Under the pieces are notes generated by a model. That model did not search any database. It saw nothing but the letters and a program-made list of their open reading frames with translations, and was not told the DNA's origin. From Flavobacteriales bacterium (GTDB taxonomy: Bacteria > Bacteroidota > Bacteroidia > Flavobacteriales > BACL11), in assembly GCA_002728175.1 (NCBI GenBank), contig PBVH01000035.1, positions 1 through 6,559 of the forward strand: a stretch of 6,559 nt of DNA. The letters are read 5' to 3'. Both the position numbers and the translations under genes were made by a program. This document shows positions 4,427-6,559 of this stretch, piece by piece (the first letter of the stretch is position 1; the number at the start of each line of letters is the position of its first letter).

Positions 4427-5959
4427 ATGAAATACGATCTTATTATCGATTCAAGGCCATCTGAAGTAGCTATTGCTCTTTTACGTGACGGACTTCTCAT
4501 AGAACTTCATAAAGAAAAACACAATAAAAGTTTTTCAGTTGGCGACATTTATTTAGGAAAAATTAAAAAAAATAACCCTGGATTGAACGCGTCGTTTGTA
4601 AATCTAGGAAGTGAAAAAGATGGTTTCCTTCACTACCTAGATCTAGGACCACAAATCAAATCTTTAAAAAAATTTACTACTAGATCTGTAAATGAAAAAT
4701 TAAATACTGCATCTTTAAAAAACTTTAAGAAAGAAAGAGCTATTGAAAAAGAAGGTAAAATTAATGAAGCTGTAAAGCCTGGAGACTATATTTTGTGTCA
4801 AGTATCTAAAGAAGCAATTTCAACTAAAGGACCACGTATAACGACAGAAATTTCTCTAGCAGGAAGATATATGGTTTTACTTCCATTTTCTGAGAAAGTA
4901 TCTATATCTCAAAAAATACAGAGTAAAACTGAAAAAAATAGATTAAAAAAATTAATTAAAAGTATTAAACCAAGTGGATTTGGAGTAATCATAAGAACTG
5001 TTGCTACCGGTAAAAAAGTTGCTGAATTAGACAAAGATTTAAGAAATCTCTATAAAAGATGGCAAACAATTAGTAAAAAGTTAAAGAAAGCTACACCTGG
5101 AAAAAAAGTTCTTAGTGAAATTAATAGATCCGCAATTATTCTTAGAGATTTATTTAATGAAAAATTTAATAATATTTATGTTAATAATGTCGACATTCAA
5201 AGTGAAATAAAAGAATATTTATCAAATATTTCTCCTTCACATTCTAAACTTGTTAAATTGCATAAAAAACAGACACCTATTTTTCAAGAGTTTAACGTAA
5301 CTCAACAAGTGAAAAAAGGTTTTGGTAAAAATGTTACAATAAAAAAAGGTACATATTTAGTGATTGAACATACTGAAGCAATGCATGTTATTGACATAAA
5401 CAGCGGCAAAAAAGTAGATCAAGAAAAAGATCAAGAATCAAACGCGCTCGCAGTTAACTTAGATGCAGCCGAAGAAGTTGCAAGGCAGTTAAGATTAAGA
5501 GATATGGGTGGCATAATTATTGTTGATTTTATTGATATGAAAGAAGAGAAAAACAGAAAGCTACTTACCGATAAAATGATTGAAGCAATGAAAAGTGATA
5601 AAGCAAAACACCATGTTTTACCTCCAACAAAATTTGGACTAGTTCAAATCACAAGACAAAGAGTAAGGCCAGAAATTAATATAAATACAGAAGAAAATTG
5701 TCCTCTCTGTGAGGGGAATGGTAAAATTGAATCAAGCTTTTTACTAATTCAAAAAATTGAAAATAAAATAGAGACTCTTTCAAACCAATCAAAGAAAATT
5801 AATATTTTAACTCATCCTTTTGTAGCTAGCTACATTAACAAAAAAGATGGATGGTTCTCTTCTTCAATTTGCAAAAAATGGAGTAATAAATATAATACAA
5901 AAATCTCAATTTTAGGAGATGAGAGACTTCATTTACTACAATACACAATAGTAAAATAA
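4427..5959 (+). CDS. rng: Ribonuclease E/G family endoribonuclease (RNase G type)
   Basis: 510 aa, RNase G-sized, without the long degradosome-scaffold C-terminus of RNase E. The enzyme cleaves single-stranded AU-rich RNA and matures rRNA ends. An N-terminal part (1-38) precedes an S1 RNA-binding domain (about 39-141: VGDIYLGKI, LNASFVNLG, DGFLHYLDL, then STKGPRITTEISLAGRYMVL). The 5' sensor/RNase H-like region follows. The DNase I-like catalytic core has the metal-binding aspartates in VIDINSG (D323) and IVDFIDM (D367), with RQLRLRDMGG between them. The Zn-link is CPLCEG (C425, C428), needed for dimer/tetramer assembly. The S1 domain holds a charged insertion (about 75-117) longer than in E. 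coli RNase G. It is last in the HU - small peptide - RNase unit; its stop abuts that of the converging transporter. A second ATG immediately followed by TAA lies at 4410-4415, out of frame upstream. Confidence 0.95.
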   Translation: MKYDLIIDSRPSEVAIALLRDGLLIELHKEKHNKSFSVGDIYLGKIKKNNPGLNASFVNLGSEKDGFLHYLDLGPQIKSLKKFTTRSVNEKLNTASLKNFKKERAIEKEGKINEAVKPGDYILCQVSKEAISTKGPRITTEISLAGRYMVLLPFSEKVSISQKIQSKTEKNRLKKLIKSIKPSGFGVIIRTVATGKKVAELDKDLRNLYKRWQTISKKLKKATPGKKVLSEINRSAIILRDLFNEKFNNIYVNNVDIQSEIKEYLSNISPSHSKLVKLHKKQTPIFQEFNVTQQVKKGFGKNVTIKKGTYLVIEHTEAMHVIDINSGKKVDQEKDQESNALAVNLDAAEEVARQLRLRDMGGIIIVDFIDMKEEKNRKLLTDKMIEAMKSDKAKHHVLPPTKFGLVQITRQRVRPEININTEENCPLCEGNGKIESSFLLIQKIENKIETLSNQSKKINILTHPFVASYINKKDGWFSSSICKKWSNKYNTKISILGDERLHLLQYTIVK

Positions 5960-6559
5960 TTACTCTGAATTTTTAATGATTTTTTTATAGTAAAAAAGTA
6001 AAATTACTAATGAGATAATTAATAAAAATACACCAACTAAATATGCATATCTAATATTGTCTTGTAAATCAAAAAATGGCAATGATATTATTCCAATTAA
6101 AAGTAATCTAGCGATAATGTTTAAGGAGTTAAAAACAGAGTTTACTCGTCCAATTAGATTATTAGGAACATTGTTAAATAAATAAGTTGTACGTAAAATT
6201 CTTACACCTGCATTTGTAATTCCAATAACAAAGTTTCCAAGAAAGAAAATCCAAATTAAACTATATTCAGACATAATATAAAGCATTGTTATTACAATAG
6301 CAAACAAGATAATTACACTTGTTAAAATTTTAAAATTTCTAAATAATCGAATAATTAAGATACCAGAAAAAATTGCACCAAATGAATAATATATCTCAGC
6401 TGAAGCATATATGTCTCCTGATTTTTGTAAAAAATTACGTACATATGAAGGTAACACGATATGTATTTCAACCAATGTAAATGCAAATAGCATATACGAA
6501 CAAATACCAAAAATAAAAATTAAATTATTTGATTTTAAAAATTTTAAACCTTGTTTAAA
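5960..6559 (-). CDS. MFS transporter, C-terminal half (5' part beyond window)
   Basis: The frame is open from the right edge to the TAA at 5962-5960; 199 codons are visible. The first Met, at 6493-6491, is internal: the codons upstream read FKQGLKFLKSNNLIFIFGIC and have no stop. The FxxGxxFLKxN stretch followed by a hydrophobic helix is what I expect at the loop before TM7 of a 12-helix major facilitator. About six membrane segments can be read: one around SYMLFAFTLVEIHIVLP, one around YYSFGAIFSGILIIRLF, one around VIILFAIVITMLYIM, and three more to the basic end YYKKIIKNSE. An RxxYLFNNVPNNLIGRVNS loop in the last third resembles the cytoplasmic loop of DHA-like or macrolide-efflux-type MFS proteins. 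The substrate cannot be judged from this half. It converges on the RNase gene with no intergenic base. Confidence 0.82.
   Translation of the reverse strand, partial: FKQGLKFLKSNNLIFIFGICSYMLFAFTLVEIHIVLPSYVRNFLQKSGDIYASAEIYYSFGAIFSGILIIRLFRNFKILTSVIILFAIVITMLYIMSEYSLIWIFFLGNFVIGITNAGVRILRTTYLFNNVPNNLIGRVNSVFNSLNIIARLLLIGIISLPFFDLQDNIRYAYLVGVFLLIISLVILLFYYKKIIKNSE

Noticed and set aside
5997..6008. Small palindrome agtaaaattact near the transporter 3' end
   Set aside because: Five A/T-rich base pairs with a two-base loop inside coding sequence; expected by chance in this composition.

Overview
The window is strongly AT-rich and reads as chromosomal core from a low-GC member of the Bacteroidota, most likely a flavobacterium. 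Three things point there: the gliding-motility genes gldE and gldD, which are confined to this phylum; the Bacteroidota-type promoter elements (TAnnTTTG, once with a TTTG box 20 bases upstream); and A/T-rich leaders without Shine-Dalgarno sequences in front of the starts I inspected. No RNA gene, insertion sequence, phage gene or CRISPR array is visible.

Left part, minus strand (about 1-3903): in transcription order mutY, ssb, gldE, gldD, then rplU. mutY-ssb-gldE-gldD is packed like an operon (37-base gap, 11-base gap, 8-base overlap). It joins oxidative-damage repair and single-strand DNA binding to two membrane or lipoprotein components of the gliding/type IX secretion machinery. rplU (ribosomal protein L21) follows after 82 bases and has the best promoter of the window. 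Its end lies beyond the left edge, inside a perfect 15-bp tandem repeat that encodes a Lys/Thr/Ala tail.

Right part, plus strand (about 4009-5959): a 105-bp divergent promoter region separates mutY from an HU-family DNA-binding protein. Then come a 29-codon, extremely basic small gene (4310-4399) and the gene for an RNase E/G family endoribonuclease. The small gene is easily missed; its composition and position suggest a small ribosome- or RNA-associated protein. At the far right a minus-strand MFS transporter converges on the RNase gene, their stop codons touching. It is cut by the window edge, so its true start is not visible.

No undescribed multi-gene system is apparent; most genes belong to well-known families. 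The points most worth a second look are the identical AKKTT repeats in L21, the short basic peptide gene, the TTG start of gldE, and the tandem promoter-like repeats upstream of mutY and rplU. Family assignments come from reading motifs and from memory of the families; no database search was run.
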